A DNA stretch of 64,000 bases, taken from NCBI RefSeq assembly GCF_900104615.1, contig NZ_LT629939.1, positions 2,211,315 through 2,275,314 on the forward strand. The letters run 5' to 3'. The notes under the pieces are model-generated. The model was not told where the DNA came from. It searched no databases and saw only the letters and a program-made list of their open reading frames with translations. Positions within the stretch are counted from its first letter, which is position 1, and the number at the start of each line of letters is the position of its first letter. This document shows positions 17,441 through 25,801 of the stretch, in pieces. The translations under genes were made by a program, and so were the position numbers. This DNA is from Merdimmobilis hominis (lineage in GTDB: Bacteria > Bacillota > Clostridia > Oscillospirales > Ruminococcaceae).

Positions 17441-18310
17441 ATGAAACGGTTGAAACGGGTTTATGTGGAGATCACCAATGTCTGTAACCTCCATTGCAGC
17501 TTCTGTTCCCCCATGAGGCGGGAGCCCCGGTTCCTCAGCCGGGGGGAGTTTGCGTCCATCCTGGAACAGGTGGCCCCCTATACCGGTTACCTCTACTTCC
17601 ATGTCAAAGGGGAGCCGCTGCTCCATCCCCAACTGGGGGAGTTTTTGGATCTGAGCGGCCAGGCTGGTTTCCAGGTCAACCTGACCACCAACGGCACCCT
17701 GCTGCGCCAGAAACTCCCCCAGTTGCTGGATAGGCCCGCCTTGCGGCAGGTGAACCTCTCGCTCCACAGCTTTGAAGGGGACCAGCCCCAGCGCCTTCAG
17801 GAGTATTTGGACAGTGTGCTGGAAGGGGTGAATGCCCTGCGCCAGGAGACCGGCGCCTACCTGGTGCTGCGGCTGTGGAACCTTTTGGCCGGCGACGCCA
17901 TGCCAAAAAATAACCGGGTGATCCTGGAAAGGCTGTCCCGGGAGTTTGCCATCGACCTGTTTGAGGAGATCACCCACAGGGAGAAGGTGCGCAGCATCAC
18001 CCTGGCGCCCCGGGTCTTTTTGAGCCAGGAGGAGGAATTCGACTGGCCCAGCCTGCAAAATCCCTTTGTCAGCGAAACCGGTTTCTGCTATGGCCTCGGC
18101 ACTATGGCCGCCGTCTTGGTGGATGGCACCGTCGTGCCCTGCTGTCTGGACGGGGATGGGGAAATCGCCCTGGGGAACTTGTTCCAACAGCCCTTTGGGG
18201 AAATCCTAGAGGGACCCCGGGCCCAGGCCATCCATCAGGGCTTTACCAGGCGAAGAGCTGTGGAGGAGCTCTGCCGCCACTGCACCTACCGCACCCGCTT
18301 TGACCGGTAG
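17441..18310 (+). CDS. Radical SAM protein with SPASM-like C-terminus
   Basis: 289 residues from ATG 17441 behind AAAGGAGGGGG. The iron-sulfur triad CxxxCxxC is at residues 15, 19 and 22 (CNLHCSFC). Strand motifs FHVKGEPLLHP and LTTNGTLL are typical of AdoMet radical enzymes. The C-terminus has a VVPCCLDGDGEIALGNL segment followed by CRHC, as in SPASM proteins that bind a further cluster. It stands as a single gene with its own promoter. No peptide substrate gene is seen beside it, so the reaction is unknown. Confidence 0.82.
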   Translation: MKRLKRVYVEITNVCNLHCSFCSPMRREPRFLSRGEFASILEQVAPYTGYLYFHVKGEPLLHPQLGEFLDLSGQAGFQVNLTTNGTLLRQKLPQLLDRPALRQVNLSLHSFEGDQPQRLQEYLDSVLEGVNALRQETGAYLVLRLWNLLAGDAMPKNNRVILERLSREFAIDLFEEITHREKVRSITLAPRVFLSQEEEFDWPSLQNPFVSETGFCYGLGTMAAVLVDGTVVPCCLDGDGEIALGNLFQQPFGEILEGPRAQAIHQGFTRRRAVEELCRHCTYRTRFDR

Positions 18311-18319
18311 CCGCCTCAA

Positions 18320-18348
18320 TTGCAATTGGCCCCTCAACGGATTATACT
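18320..18348 (+). promoter_or_regulatory. Sigma-A-type promoter for dehydrogenase-regulator operon
   Basis: TTGCAA (18320-18325), 17-base spacer, TATACT (18343-18348). A small GGCCGC/GCGGCC hairpin follows in the leader at about 18367-18382. Confidence 0.6.
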
Positions 18349-18416
18349 GAGGGAAGAGCTATAGAAGGGCCGCCCTAGCGGCCTCCAACTTGAAATAAAA
18401 AAAGGAGGACCCCAGT

Positions 18417-19337
18417 ATGAAACTTTTGCTCAACTACCCCTTTGGCTGCAAAGACCAGCTGCCCCAGGTGGACTTCCTCACCATTGAAGAGGCGTTCCAA
18501 AACCCTGCCGGTGTGGAGGCGGTCATCGCCCCCGGCGGCTTCCTGCGGGCTGAGAATCTGGACCGGCTCCCCGATCTGAAGTGGGTGCAGATCAACAGCT
18601 CCGGCTACGACATGCTGGACCTTAACTACTTCCGCCGCCGGGGTCTCACCCTGACCAACGGCAAATCCATCTTCTGTGTCACCGTGGCCGAGGACGTGGT
18701 CACCAAAATGCTGATGCTGGCCCGCCAGAGCCGGACTTATTTTAAATTCCAGGAGGAGCGGGTCTGGGCCAGCCGCAGTTACTACAACTCCTCCCGAAGC
18801 CTCTATGGAAAGACAGTGGCTCTTATCGGAGTGGGGGCCATTGGCTCCGAGATCGCCAAGCGGGTCGAGGGCTTTGGGATGAAGGTCATCGGATACTCCC
18901 GCAGCGGCCGCCCGGCCCAGGGGGTGGAGAAGGTCTACACCGGGGAGGAAGGCATGAAGGAAGCCCTTTCCCAGGCGAATTTCGCCGTGTTCCTGACCCC
19001 GTATTCCCCAGAGACCCATCACCTCATCAACAAAACCACCCTGGGCTGGATGAAGCCCTCCGCCTATGTGATCAATGTCTCCCGGGGGCCGGTCTGCGAC
19101 CAGGAAGCCCTGGCCAGCTGCTTGAAAGAAGGGGTCATCGCCGGAGCGGCCATCGATGTCACCGACCCGGAGCCCCTGCCTTCTGACAGCTTTTTGTGGG
19201 ACATCCCCAACCTGATCCTCACCCCCCACCAGGCCAGCGCCGGCGATATCATCGACCAGCGGGCGGACGAGCTGTTCCTCCACAACATAAAGGCGTACCT
19301 GGAGGGAGAGGAACTCTGGAACCTGGTGCGCTTCTAA
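18417..19337 (+). CDS. D-isomer specific 2-hydroxyacid dehydrogenase family protein
   Basis: 306 residues, NAD(P)-dependent. The nucleotide-binding motif GKTVALIGVGAIGSEIAKRV lies at about residues 136-155; NVSRGPVCDQEAL and the C-terminal LTPHQAS carry the catalytic arginine/histidine region. It would reduce a 2-keto acid to a D-2-hydroxy acid or the reverse. The GxGxxG spacing and length (about 310) suit the phosphoglycerate/glyoxylate-reductase-like branch; the substrate is not predictable. ATG 18417 has AAAGGAGGA 7 bases upstream. The following regulator is 36 bases away and probably cotranscribed. Confidence 0.82.
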   Translation: MKLLLNYPFGCKDQLPQVDFLTIEEAFQNPAGVEAVIAPGGFLRAENLDRLPDLKWVQINSSGYDMLDLNYFRRRGLTLTNGKSIFCVTVAEDVVTKMLMLARQSRTYFKFQEERVWASRSYYNSSRSLYGKTVALIGVGAIGSEIAKRVEGFGMKVIGYSRSGRPAQGVEKVYTGEEGMKEALSQANFAVFLTPYSPETHHLINKTTLGWMKPSAYVINVSRGPVCDQEALASCLKEGVIAGAAIDVTDPEPLPSDSFLWDIPNLILTPHQASAGDIIDQRADELFLHNIKAYLEGEELWNLVRF

Positions 19338-19373
19338 CTATCGGACCCAATCGTTGCGGAAAGGAGGAGCCTT

Positions 19374-20684
19374 ATGCGAATCGCCATCATCGCCGCCCAG
19401 AATTCCCTCTCCCGCATCCGGGAGATCGACCCGGTCATCTCCCACCTCTGTGAGCCCCAATACCTGCCCTATGCCGATTTAGAGGAGATGCTTTCCCTTT
19501 GCCGGGTGGCCCAGGCGGATGGCATCCTCTTTTCCGGTCTTTTGCCTTACAACACCGCCCAGGACGCCTTGGGCCCTTTTCCCCAGCCCACCGCTTACCT
19601 GGATGTGAGCCAGCGGGATTTTTACAAGGCGCTGACCCGCATTGCACTCAACAACCGGGGGATGGATTTTTCCCGGGTTCTCATCGACGCCACCAACAAG
19701 TCTTTTGACCTGGGGGGGATCTTCCCTCCGGGGAAGGGGCCTCTCTACGGCCCGGAGAGCGATGTCCGGGGCAGTGACATCTACCAGGACTACCTCTCGG
19801 CCTACCGCAACGCCTGGCAGAGCGGAAGAATCGACCTGGTGGTCACCCGTCTGACCAGCCTCAGCAGTGCCTTGGAGCGGGAACACATCCGCCATGAGAT
19901 CCTTTTCCCCTCCAAAACCTCGATGATCGACACTTTCCGCCGGCTGGTGAGGGAGGTGGAAGCCCAGCAGATGGCCGACTCCCTATCCGCCTTCATCCTG
20001 GTTTCCCCATCGGAACCCGGCGGTATGAAAGGGGTGCTCCTGTATAAGGCCCTGATGGACTTTGGCCGGGAACAAGGGGCTTCCTTTGTCATCCGCCAGA
20101 GCCAGGAGCGGTTTGACGTAGTCACCTCCAGTGGGGTGGCCCGCCGCCTCACCCGGGGATACACCTTCTGCCCGCTGGAAGAATACCTGCGGGAACAGCT
20201 GGATTTCCCGGTGAACATCGGGTGGGGGATTGGCGCAGATGTGCTCAGCGCCCGCCGGAACGCCGCCCGGGCCCTGGGGGAATCCCAGCACAGCGGGGGA
20301 CGGGGTTCCTTCCTGGTTACCCAGGAGAACCAGGTCATCGGCCCCTTGGGGGAGGAGAATGCCATCGCCTATACCGGCTCCCCCAACCACAAGGCGGAGG
20401 TGCTCAGCCGCCTGCTCTCTATGTCGCCGCTGGCGGTGCAGAAAATCCTTTCTGTGCTGGAAAAGCTGGGGAGGGATCAGCTCACCAGCCAGGAGCTGGC
20501 GGAATATCTGGGCATCACCCAGCGCAGCGCCAGCCGCTTATTGGGGCAGATCACCCAGAGAGGAGGCGCCCAGGAGGTGCTCTCTGACGGCCCTTCCAGG
20601 CGGGGACGGCCTCAGAAACGGTACCAGATCACCTTTGACGCCCTGTTGGCAGGGGCGGAGGAGGGCGCTGGGCACCGGGAATGA
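19374..20684 (+). CDS. Putative transcriptional regulator: sensor-like N-terminus, degenerate GGDEF-like middle, C-terminal HTH
   Basis: 436 residues; I do not recognise a named family. Residues 1-110 alternate strand and helix like a ligand-binding domain of the PrpR N-terminal kind (IIAAQNSLSRIREIDPV ... QADGILFSGLLPY). The region about 225-330 resembles a nucleotide-cyclase/GGDEF fold (NIGWGIGADVLSARRNAARALGES) but without a GGDEF active-site sequence. The last ~75 residues hold a winged helix (LTSQELAEYLGITQRSASRLL) followed by GRPQKRYQIT. It probably binds DNA and senses a small molecule. It faces a GltS-like symporter and follows a 2-hydroxyacid dehydrogenase, so organic- or amino-acid control is possible. 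Confidence 0.5.
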   Translation: MRIAIIAAQNSLSRIREIDPVISHLCEPQYLPYADLEEMLSLCRVAQADGILFSGLLPYNTAQDALGPFPQPTAYLDVSQRDFYKALTRIALNNRGMDFSRVLIDATNKSFDLGGIFPPGKGPLYGPESDVRGSDIYQDYLSAYRNAWQSGRIDLVVTRLTSLSSALEREHIRHEILFPSKTSMIDTFRRLVREVEAQQMADSLSAFILVSPSEPGGMKGVLLYKALMDFGREQGASFVIRQSQERFDVVTSSGVARRLTRGYTFCPLEEYLREQLDFPVNIGWGIGADVLSARRNAARALGESQHSGGRGSFLVTQENQVIGPLGEENAIAYTGSPNHKAEVLSRLLSMSPLAVQKILSVLEKLGRDQLTSQELAEYLGITQRSASRLLGQITQRGGAQEVLSDGPSRRGRPQKRYQITFDALLAGAEEGAGHRE

Positions 20685-20743
20685 TCTTCCTCCAGTGGGG
20701 AGAAGCCTGTTTCCGGCGTGGTGCGGGCACCTTATAGAGACGC

Positions 20744-20775
20744 AAAAGAAGGCATCCAAACGGATGCCTTCTTTT
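20744..20775. terminator. Bidirectional terminator between regulator and symporter
   Basis: A perfect 14-bp stem (20744-20757 with 20762-20775) ending in A4/T4 runs, between two convergent genes. Confidence 0.85.
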
Positions 20776-20809
20776 GTCGTTTTGGGTAAGGGGAGATGAA
20801 ATATCAGTG

Positions 20810-22276
20810 CTAGTTCCCAGAGGAGCCAGAAGAGGGGGTATCGCCTGCCAAAGCGGGCTCCGCCTTGCGGGAGAACATTTTGGAAAGACCGCCTGCCGCA
20901 GAAGTAATGACCATATAGATCAAAAAGAGGATTGCAGCCAGGGTGAAGTTGCTCATGGTGGAACCGGTGGCCAAGACGCCTAAGGTGATGGGCTGGGTGA
21001 TCAGCCCGGAGAGGGAGATCAGCGAGAAGCCCATGGAGAAATCGGCCAATGCAGGGGTGTCGTAATCGGGGTCGCAGATTTTCAGGAGCATCATGCCGGT
21101 GATCATAACGCCGGTGGCGGTGCCCCAGCAGATGATGGCCCGCTCAAAGGAGTAGTCGCCCTTGAAAAAGACGTCGTGCATTTTGAATACAAAGACATAG
21201 GTGGCTACCATGCCGACGGCCATCATGACGATCAGGGGGACGGCGTAGGCGAGAACCGCTTTTACCGGCAGGCTGGCGATGGCTGCGACGATGGCGAAGT
21301 CGCTCATGGCGCCGGTGATTTTGGCCTTGACTTTGGTGTCGATCATCCAGTTGAGCTTCAATTTGATGAGCAGGGCGTTGATGCCGAACATGATGACCAT
21401 GGCGTAGATCCACACGGGAAGGCTGGCAAATGCGGCGATGCCGGTGCGTTTAAGCAGATTGAGGGCCGCATAAGCGAGGCCGCAGCCGCCCAGCATCAGG
21501 GCCAGGTGGAAGGTGGTCGTCTCAATGGAGGAGTTCATAAAGGTCTCCCGGCCCATGGAACCCTGCTTGGAGATGTCGGTAGTATACCCTTTCGCCATGG
21601 AGGCGGGGATGTCGCCTGGCTTTTTCAGGATGGAAGTTTTGCCTTGTTTGGCCGCCATGTTAATGGCGATAATGCCGATGATCATGCCGCCGATGATGCC
21701 GACGGTGGCAGTGGTGACGGCGATGCCCTGTGCGGTAGCCCAGTACTCGATGCCCAGGCCCTCCAAAATTTTGCCTACGGCACCGGCAGTTCCATGGCCG
21801 CCGGTGTAGCCTGCGGAGAGCTCATACCCAAAGGTGCGGTACAGCTGATATTTGCCGCCGCCAAAGTAGGTGAAGAAAAGGTTGGTGCCGTAGCCGATCA
21901 TGTTTTGCAGGGCGCCAATGGCGGCGAACAAACCGAAGGCTTTGAGCACATTGGGAGCGGTCTTGCCGCCCATGCCAGTGGTCTTGCCGCTGCTGTTCAT
22001 GAACATGCCCAGAGGTACCGAGGCGAAAACCGGAACAATCAGGATGCCGGGGAGCAGGGACCAGGTGTTGATCCAATCCTGGGAGACGCGGATGATGGCG
22101 TGATCCCCCATGACAATGGGGCCAAACAGCAGGCCGATGAATCCGCCGATGACCGATGCTGGCAGGAAAAGTTGCTGGAACAGTTTTACCTTAGCTCTCA
22201 AGAAGGTGCCCAGCAGCAGAAGGCCGCTGAGAACGGCTAGGCAGCAGAGAAGATCGGTTAGCAGAGCGGATGTCAT
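20810..22276 (-). CDS. Sodium/glutamate symporter (GltS family)
   Basis: 488 residues, 10 or more membrane spans. Two inverted repeats, each with a glycine-rich reentrant loop, are visible (SVIGGFIGLLFGP; SAGYTGGHGTAGA), as expected for GltS. It probably imports glutamate or a related dicarboxylic amino acid with sodium. ATG 22276 is behind AAGGAGG; an upstream in-frame ATG 81 bases earlier lacks a ribosome site and lies inside the untranslated leader. A near-consensus promoter is at 22371-22399. The glutamate specificity is by family, not shown. Confidence 0.82.
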   Translation of the reverse strand: MTSALLTDLLCCLAVLSGLLLLGTFLRAKVKLFQQLFLPASVIGGFIGLLFGPIVMGDHAIIRVSQDWINTWSLLPGILIVPVFASVPLGMFMNSSGKTTGMGGKTAPNVLKAFGLFAAIGALQNMIGYGTNLFFTYFGGGKYQLYRTFGYELSAGYTGGHGTAGAVGKILEGLGIEYWATAQGIAVTTATVGIIGGMIIGIIAINMAAKQGKTSILKKPGDIPASMAKGYTTDISKQGSMGRETFMNSSIETTTFHLALMLGGCGLAYAALNLLKRTGIAAFASLPVWIYAMVIMFGINALLIKLKLNWMIDTKVKAKITGAMSDFAIVAAIASLPVKAVLAYAVPLIVMMAVGMVATYVFVFKMHDVFFKGDYSFERAIICWGTATGVMITGMMLLKICDPDYDTPALADFSMGFSLISLSGLITQPITLGVLATGSTMSNFTLAAILFLIYMVITSAAGGLSKMFSRKAEPALAGDTPSSGSSGN

Positions 22277-22370
22277 AGTGTGTTCCTCCTTGTGGAAGCA
22301 GCCAGTGAATGATGGGTTGCTGCAATGTTTTGCATAATTATTTTTTATTGGCTGCATTTAAGATGGCCTT

Positions 22371-22399
22371 ATCTTACATCCCAAAGTCTTAATTGTCAA
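22371..22399 (-). promoter_or_regulatory. Sigma-A promoter for GltS-like symporter
   Basis: On the minus strand: TTGACA (22399-22394), 17-base spacer, TAAGAT (22376-22371), about 95 bases before the start codon. Confidence 0.72.
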
Positions 22400-23119
22400 A
22401 GGTTTTTTCAAAATCTCGCCACAAATTGTTAAAATGCTTGTATTTACAAATATACAGAGGTTTATTATGTGTAATTTATATAAAATATAAAGAATAAATA
22501 CTGATAAAGAGGAGGAAATTGGGACAAAATACGATCAATTTCTAGTGGCAAAAAATCAAAAAATGGCGTATAAATGTCCGAAAATAGAGATAAAATAGGC
22601 GATTTAGTATCCTATTTCAGACATAAATATATTTATTTATGAGATATTAAATGGATTTAACTTGCAAATTAAGCTTGGATTTCCGAATGTAACTCTAGAT
22701 GAGGCGAAAATGCCTTAAGCAAACGGAATTTGGGTTTTGATAGTTTCAGACATTTTATTAATAAAAGACATTTACTTTGATCGCTTTTGGGAGAAGCCCG
22801 CTGCTAGCATAATCCCCAAAGCATGTACCGGAACCTTCGGCCAGCCCTCTTTGACGCTGATTTCCTCTTTTTCCTTTGCCTCGCAGGCTGCTTTTCACCT
22901 GTCAGTAAATGCACAAACAGCTCAGCTGAGGAAGGAGCATCCTTCCTCAGCTGAGCTGTTTGTGCGCTTGGTTTCTGGATCTGCGGCCTGGTCAGCCAAT
23001 GGGCGTTTATACCGGCCGGTTTCTTCGTTCCCGTGGGCGGCAGTATGCGATCAGCATTTGATTTTAAGCGGGGAAAGGTTTTTTGAGCGGCTTGTTTCTC
23101 ACTCTGCGGTGCATGGAGA
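22400..23119. other. AT-rich intergenic region
   Basis: About 720 bases with no supported gene. The first half is very AT-rich. The only marked structure is a 26-bp perfect hairpin at 22911-22965, listed separately. A 249-codon plus-strand frame beginning at 22737 runs antisense into the CARF gene and is not accepted. Confidence 0.5.
22911..22965. repeat. 26-bp perfect inverted repeat (hairpin) with 3-base loop
   Basis: 22911-22936 is the exact reverse complement of 22940-22965; the loop is GCA. It lies 154 bases beyond the 3' end of the CARF-nuclease gene (minus strand). No long T run follows on either strand, so it is not a textbook terminator. It could be a terminator remnant, an RNase III-type stem or a mobile palindrome. 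Confidence 0.85.
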
Positions 23120-24298
23120 TTATTCAGCCTTCATGATAACCTTCAGCCGGTGTCCCAGCTGCCCATGTTTCAGTTCTTCCAGGTCGATCACGGCGATTCC
23201 CAGCTGGGCGGCGCGGTGCCGTGTAGCAGCATTGCAGCGACTGGTGGAAACAATGACCGCCTTTGCACCTTTCCCGCCGAAGCGGTCCCGGAGGATGGCC
23301 AGTTCATTGAGGGCTTCCGTCTTGATATCGCTGACTTTGCAGCTTATAAACAGGGGTATGACACCTCGCGTTGCTATCACATCGATCTCATTGGTTACGC
23401 TCCCATGCCCTAAAACATCATCCCATCGAACGACGGCGCTGCTGATGACATCTCCAAAGATGTTTGTCTCCAAACATGCTTTGTAGACATATAATTCCAA
23501 TACACTGCCTACATCACGCAGCCAGACACGTGTATTCCTGTCCCGGAAGCGGAAGGACACCGATTTTCCGGGAATGATGGAGAGGGCATGGATAAAGCCT
23601 ATGCGCTCAAATTCCTGAAGAGCATCCTCATTGGCAGAGATTTTCCCGCCATGCTCCCCTTTTACGGTGTAGCTGCCATGAATGGATAACGAGGGGGACT
23701 GTCCATATTCAGTCGGCGAAACCCGCTGTATATAGGTAATGATATTGGCCCACTCGCGCCGAAAACGCATAAAGCAGGAGAAAAATGGATCGATGTCGCC
23801 AAGGTACCTCTCAAGAATGGCGTTGTCCACCCGCCCGGGAAGCAGCGCGCCTCCTGCCATCAGGAAAAAATCCTCTACGGAATAGGAGAGATGACAGGGT
23901 ACATTGTCTGCAAAGGATGCGTCGAAGATATCGTAGAAGCGATTCTTTTTGCGGGAGTAGGTGAAGGCAGGCACGCCTGTTTGAGCCGTAAACATGCCAG
24001 CGGCAAATAGCGCAGCATCGCTGCCCCCTGTGACATCTAGCGCGCAGTCGGGATACTGCTCACTGATTGAGAGAAGCTGACGCAGTATATGGTCTGCCTT
24101 AAACATGCTGCTGTCTAAAAATGTCAGTTTTGGTTCCCAGCCTCTGTGCAGGAAAAATTTCCGAAGCGTTTCCTGCCAATGTCGGCTTTGGGCGATCTTA
24201 CCCGGACAGAGATAGACGATGCGCTGGGGCCGAAACATATCAGCTGCCAGGATATTTTCGATGGCTCGTTCATCATACAATTCAATTAACGTGTTCAT
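23120..24298 (-). CDS. CARF-domain nuclease, Card1/Can2-like (DUF1887)
   Basis: 392 residues from ATG 24298 behind AAAGGCGG. The N-terminal ~150 residues form a CARF-type Rossmann domain with the cyclic-oligoadenylate-loop-like DVTGGSD (residues 88-94). The C-terminal ~120 residues fit a PD-(D/E)xK nuclease: E268 in SVLELYVYK, E304/D306 in NEIDVIA, and K321 in FISCKV. Card1/Can2 proteins are activated by cyclic tetra-adenylate from type III CRISPR complexes and cut nucleic acids. No Cas gene or CRISPR array is in this window, so here it is an orphan. It has its own good promoter. Function outside a type III locus is not known. Confidence 0.78.
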   Translation of the reverse strand: MNTLIELYDERAIENILAADMFRPQRIVYLCPGKIAQSRHWQETLRKFFLHRGWEPKLTFLDSSMFKADHILRQLLSISEQYPDCALDVTGGSDAALFAAGMFTAQTGVPAFTYSRKKNRFYDIFDASFADNVPCHLSYSVEDFFLMAGGALLPGRVDNAILERYLGDIDPFFSCFMRFRREWANIITYIQRVSPTEYGQSPSLSIHGSYTVKGEHGGKISANEDALQEFERIGFIHALSIIPGKSVSFRFRDRNTRVWLRDVGSVLELYVYKACLETNIFGDVISSAVVRWDDVLGHGSVTNEIDVIATRGVIPLFISCKVSDIKTEALNELAILRDRFGGKGAKAVIVSTSRCNAATRHRAAQLGIAVIDLEELKHGQLGHRLKVIMKAE

Positions 24299-24325
24299 GT
24301 ACCGCGCCGCCTTTCTGCTCGTTCT

Positions 24326-24354
24326 ATTATACGGCACAATTCTTCTGTTCGCAA
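24326..24354 (-). promoter_or_regulatory. Sigma-A promoter for CARF-nuclease gene
   Basis: On the minus strand: TTGCGA (24354-24349), 17-base spacer, perfect TATAAT (24331-24326), 28 bases before the start codon. Confidence 0.68.
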
Positions 24355-24480
24355 CAGGAACATAACGGTGCATCCTATTGATGCCTGTAAAATTGAGTGA
24401 GAAAGAAAACGCCGGGGGCAAACCTTTACAAAAACCGGCCTTTGTGAGGGGAAATAGGGGAATTTAGCGGAAGAGCAGGC

Positions 24481-24602
24481 TTTACAAATCAATTTTTACA
24501 AAGTCGCTTCTCCATCTTCCAAAAAATTTACATAAGAAAATGGGATGTTTACCCAATCTTTACGATAGGGGGCCTTGCATCTTTACACAAGGGATTTATA
24601 AT
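24481..24602 (+). promoter_or_regulatory. Candidate PhoP (Pho box) region and promoter of pstS
   Basis: TTTACA-like hexamers occur at 24481, 24495, 24527, 24548 (TTTACC), 24559 (TTTACG) and 24582; those at 24548 and 24559 are 11 bases apart, the spacing of Gram-positive PhoP sites. A -10 TATAAT lies at 24597-24602 with no good -35, as expected of an activator-dependent promoter. The phoP-phoR pair is encoded downstream in the same cluster. Confidence 0.6.
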
Positions 24603-24644
24603 CCGGTTGTAAACAAAAAAGGTTATATCAAAGGAGATTTTAAG

Positions 24645-25553
24645 ATGAAAAAGTTTCTTTCCATTGCAGTGGCTTCTCTTTTAGCAGCAAGCGCCCTGGT
24701 GGGCTGCGGCGGACAGGGAACCTCTTCCCAAGGGGGCAGCTCCTCCAGCACTCCCAGTGAGGATTCCTTCAAAACCTCCAGCGCCATCACCGTCATCGCA
24801 CGGGACTCCGCTTCCGGGACCCGGGCCGCATTCCATGAGCTGATGGGGGTCATCCAGAAACAGGACGGCACCACTGTGGATAACCTGGTGGTGGGCGCCC
24901 TGGAATTTGATGGCACCGACAAGGTCATCACCGCTGTGGAGGGCGATCCTTATGCCATCGGCTACATCTCCTTGGGGTCGGTCAGCGACCGCATCAAAGC
25001 CGCTAAGGTTGACGGAGTTGCCCCCTCTTCTGAAACAGTGAAGGACGGCAGCTACCCAGTGGCAAGACCTTTCCTGCTGGTGACCAATGGGGAAGAAAAT
25101 GAACTGGTCCAAGATTTCCTTGCCTACATCGCTTCGGCGGAGGGCCAGGAGATCGTCACCTCCAAAAACTATATCTCGGTGGAGGAATCCCCTGCCCCTT
25201 ACACCGGTTCCGGAAAGTCCGGCACCATCAAACTGGCCGGTTCCACCTCGGTGGAGCCTCTGATGCAGGTGCTCACCGAAGGGTACCGCAAGGTGAACCC
25301 CGGCGTCACCTTTGAAATCCAGGCCCAAGGCTCCAGCCAGGGCATCAAGGCGGCCATGGACGGCACCTTTGACATCGGCATGAGCTCCCGGGAATTGACC
25401 GACGAAGAAGCTTCGGCTCTCAACAGCCACGTCATCGCCATGGACGGCATCGCGGTCATCGTCAACAACGAAAACCCTGTGGAGGGTTTCACCTCTGAAG
25501 ACCTGACTGCCATCTACACCGGTGAGATCACCACCTGGGACGAGATAAAATAA
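24645..25553 (+). CDS. pstS: Phosphate ABC transporter substrate-binding lipoprotein PstS
   Basis: 302 residues from ATG 24645 behind AAAGGAG. Lipoprotein signal peptide ending at LVGC (cysteine at about residue 20), a serine-rich linker, then a PstS/PBP-like domain with phosphate-loop residues such as ARDSASGTRAAF and AGSTSVEPLMQ; both halves of the fold are present. It captures phosphate at the cell surface for PstCAB. An apparent attenuator follows at 25575-25622, which would give more PstS than membrane subunits. Confidence 0.92.
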   Translation: MKKFLSIAVASLLAASALVGCGGQGTSSQGGSSSSTPSEDSFKTSSAITVIARDSASGTRAAFHELMGVIQKQDGTTVDNLVVGALEFDGTDKVITAVEGDPYAIGYISLGSVSDRIKAAKVDGVAPSSETVKDGSYPVARPFLLVTNGEENELVQDFLAYIASAEGQEIVTSKNYISVEESPAPYTGSGKSGTIKLAGSTSVEPLMQVLTEGYRKVNPGVTFEIQAQGSSQGIKAAMDGTFDIGMSSRELTDEEASALNSHVIAMDGIAVIVNNENPVEGFTSEDLTAIYTGEITTWDEIK

Positions 25554-25574
25554 CCTTCTTCCGCTCACTCCTCA

Positions 25575-25622
25575 GGGCCCTTCCCATCCCTTGTCCAGAG
25601 CCGGGGGATGGGGACCCTTTTG
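25575..25622 (+). terminator. Possible attenuator between pstS and pstC
   Basis: CCCATCC (25583-25589) can pair with GGATGGG (25606-25612), with imperfect flanking GGG/CCC pairs, followed by CTTTTG. The T run is short, so only partial termination is likely. A second 8-bp inverted repeat (TTGCAAAA / TTTTGCAA) lies at about 25630-25660. Confidence 0.4.
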
Positions 25623-25801
25623 AAACCGGTTTGCAAAATGTCCATACCGTGTTTTGCAAGCTCCTTTTTTCCCGCTGGCTGGCGGTGTGCCGCATCCACA
25701 TGCCGCACATCGCCATTTGGCGTTTTTCGGGCCTTTTTCCTCCAGGCCATTTCCCTATGGGGGAGGGGAGGCCCGCTGCGTAAGTTTATCAGGAGGCGAC
25801 T

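Noticed and set aside
22737-23486. 249-codon plus-strand frame
   Set aside because: Begins in AT-rich noncoding DNA, crosses the 26-bp hairpin and runs antisense into the CARF gene; composition unlike real genes here.
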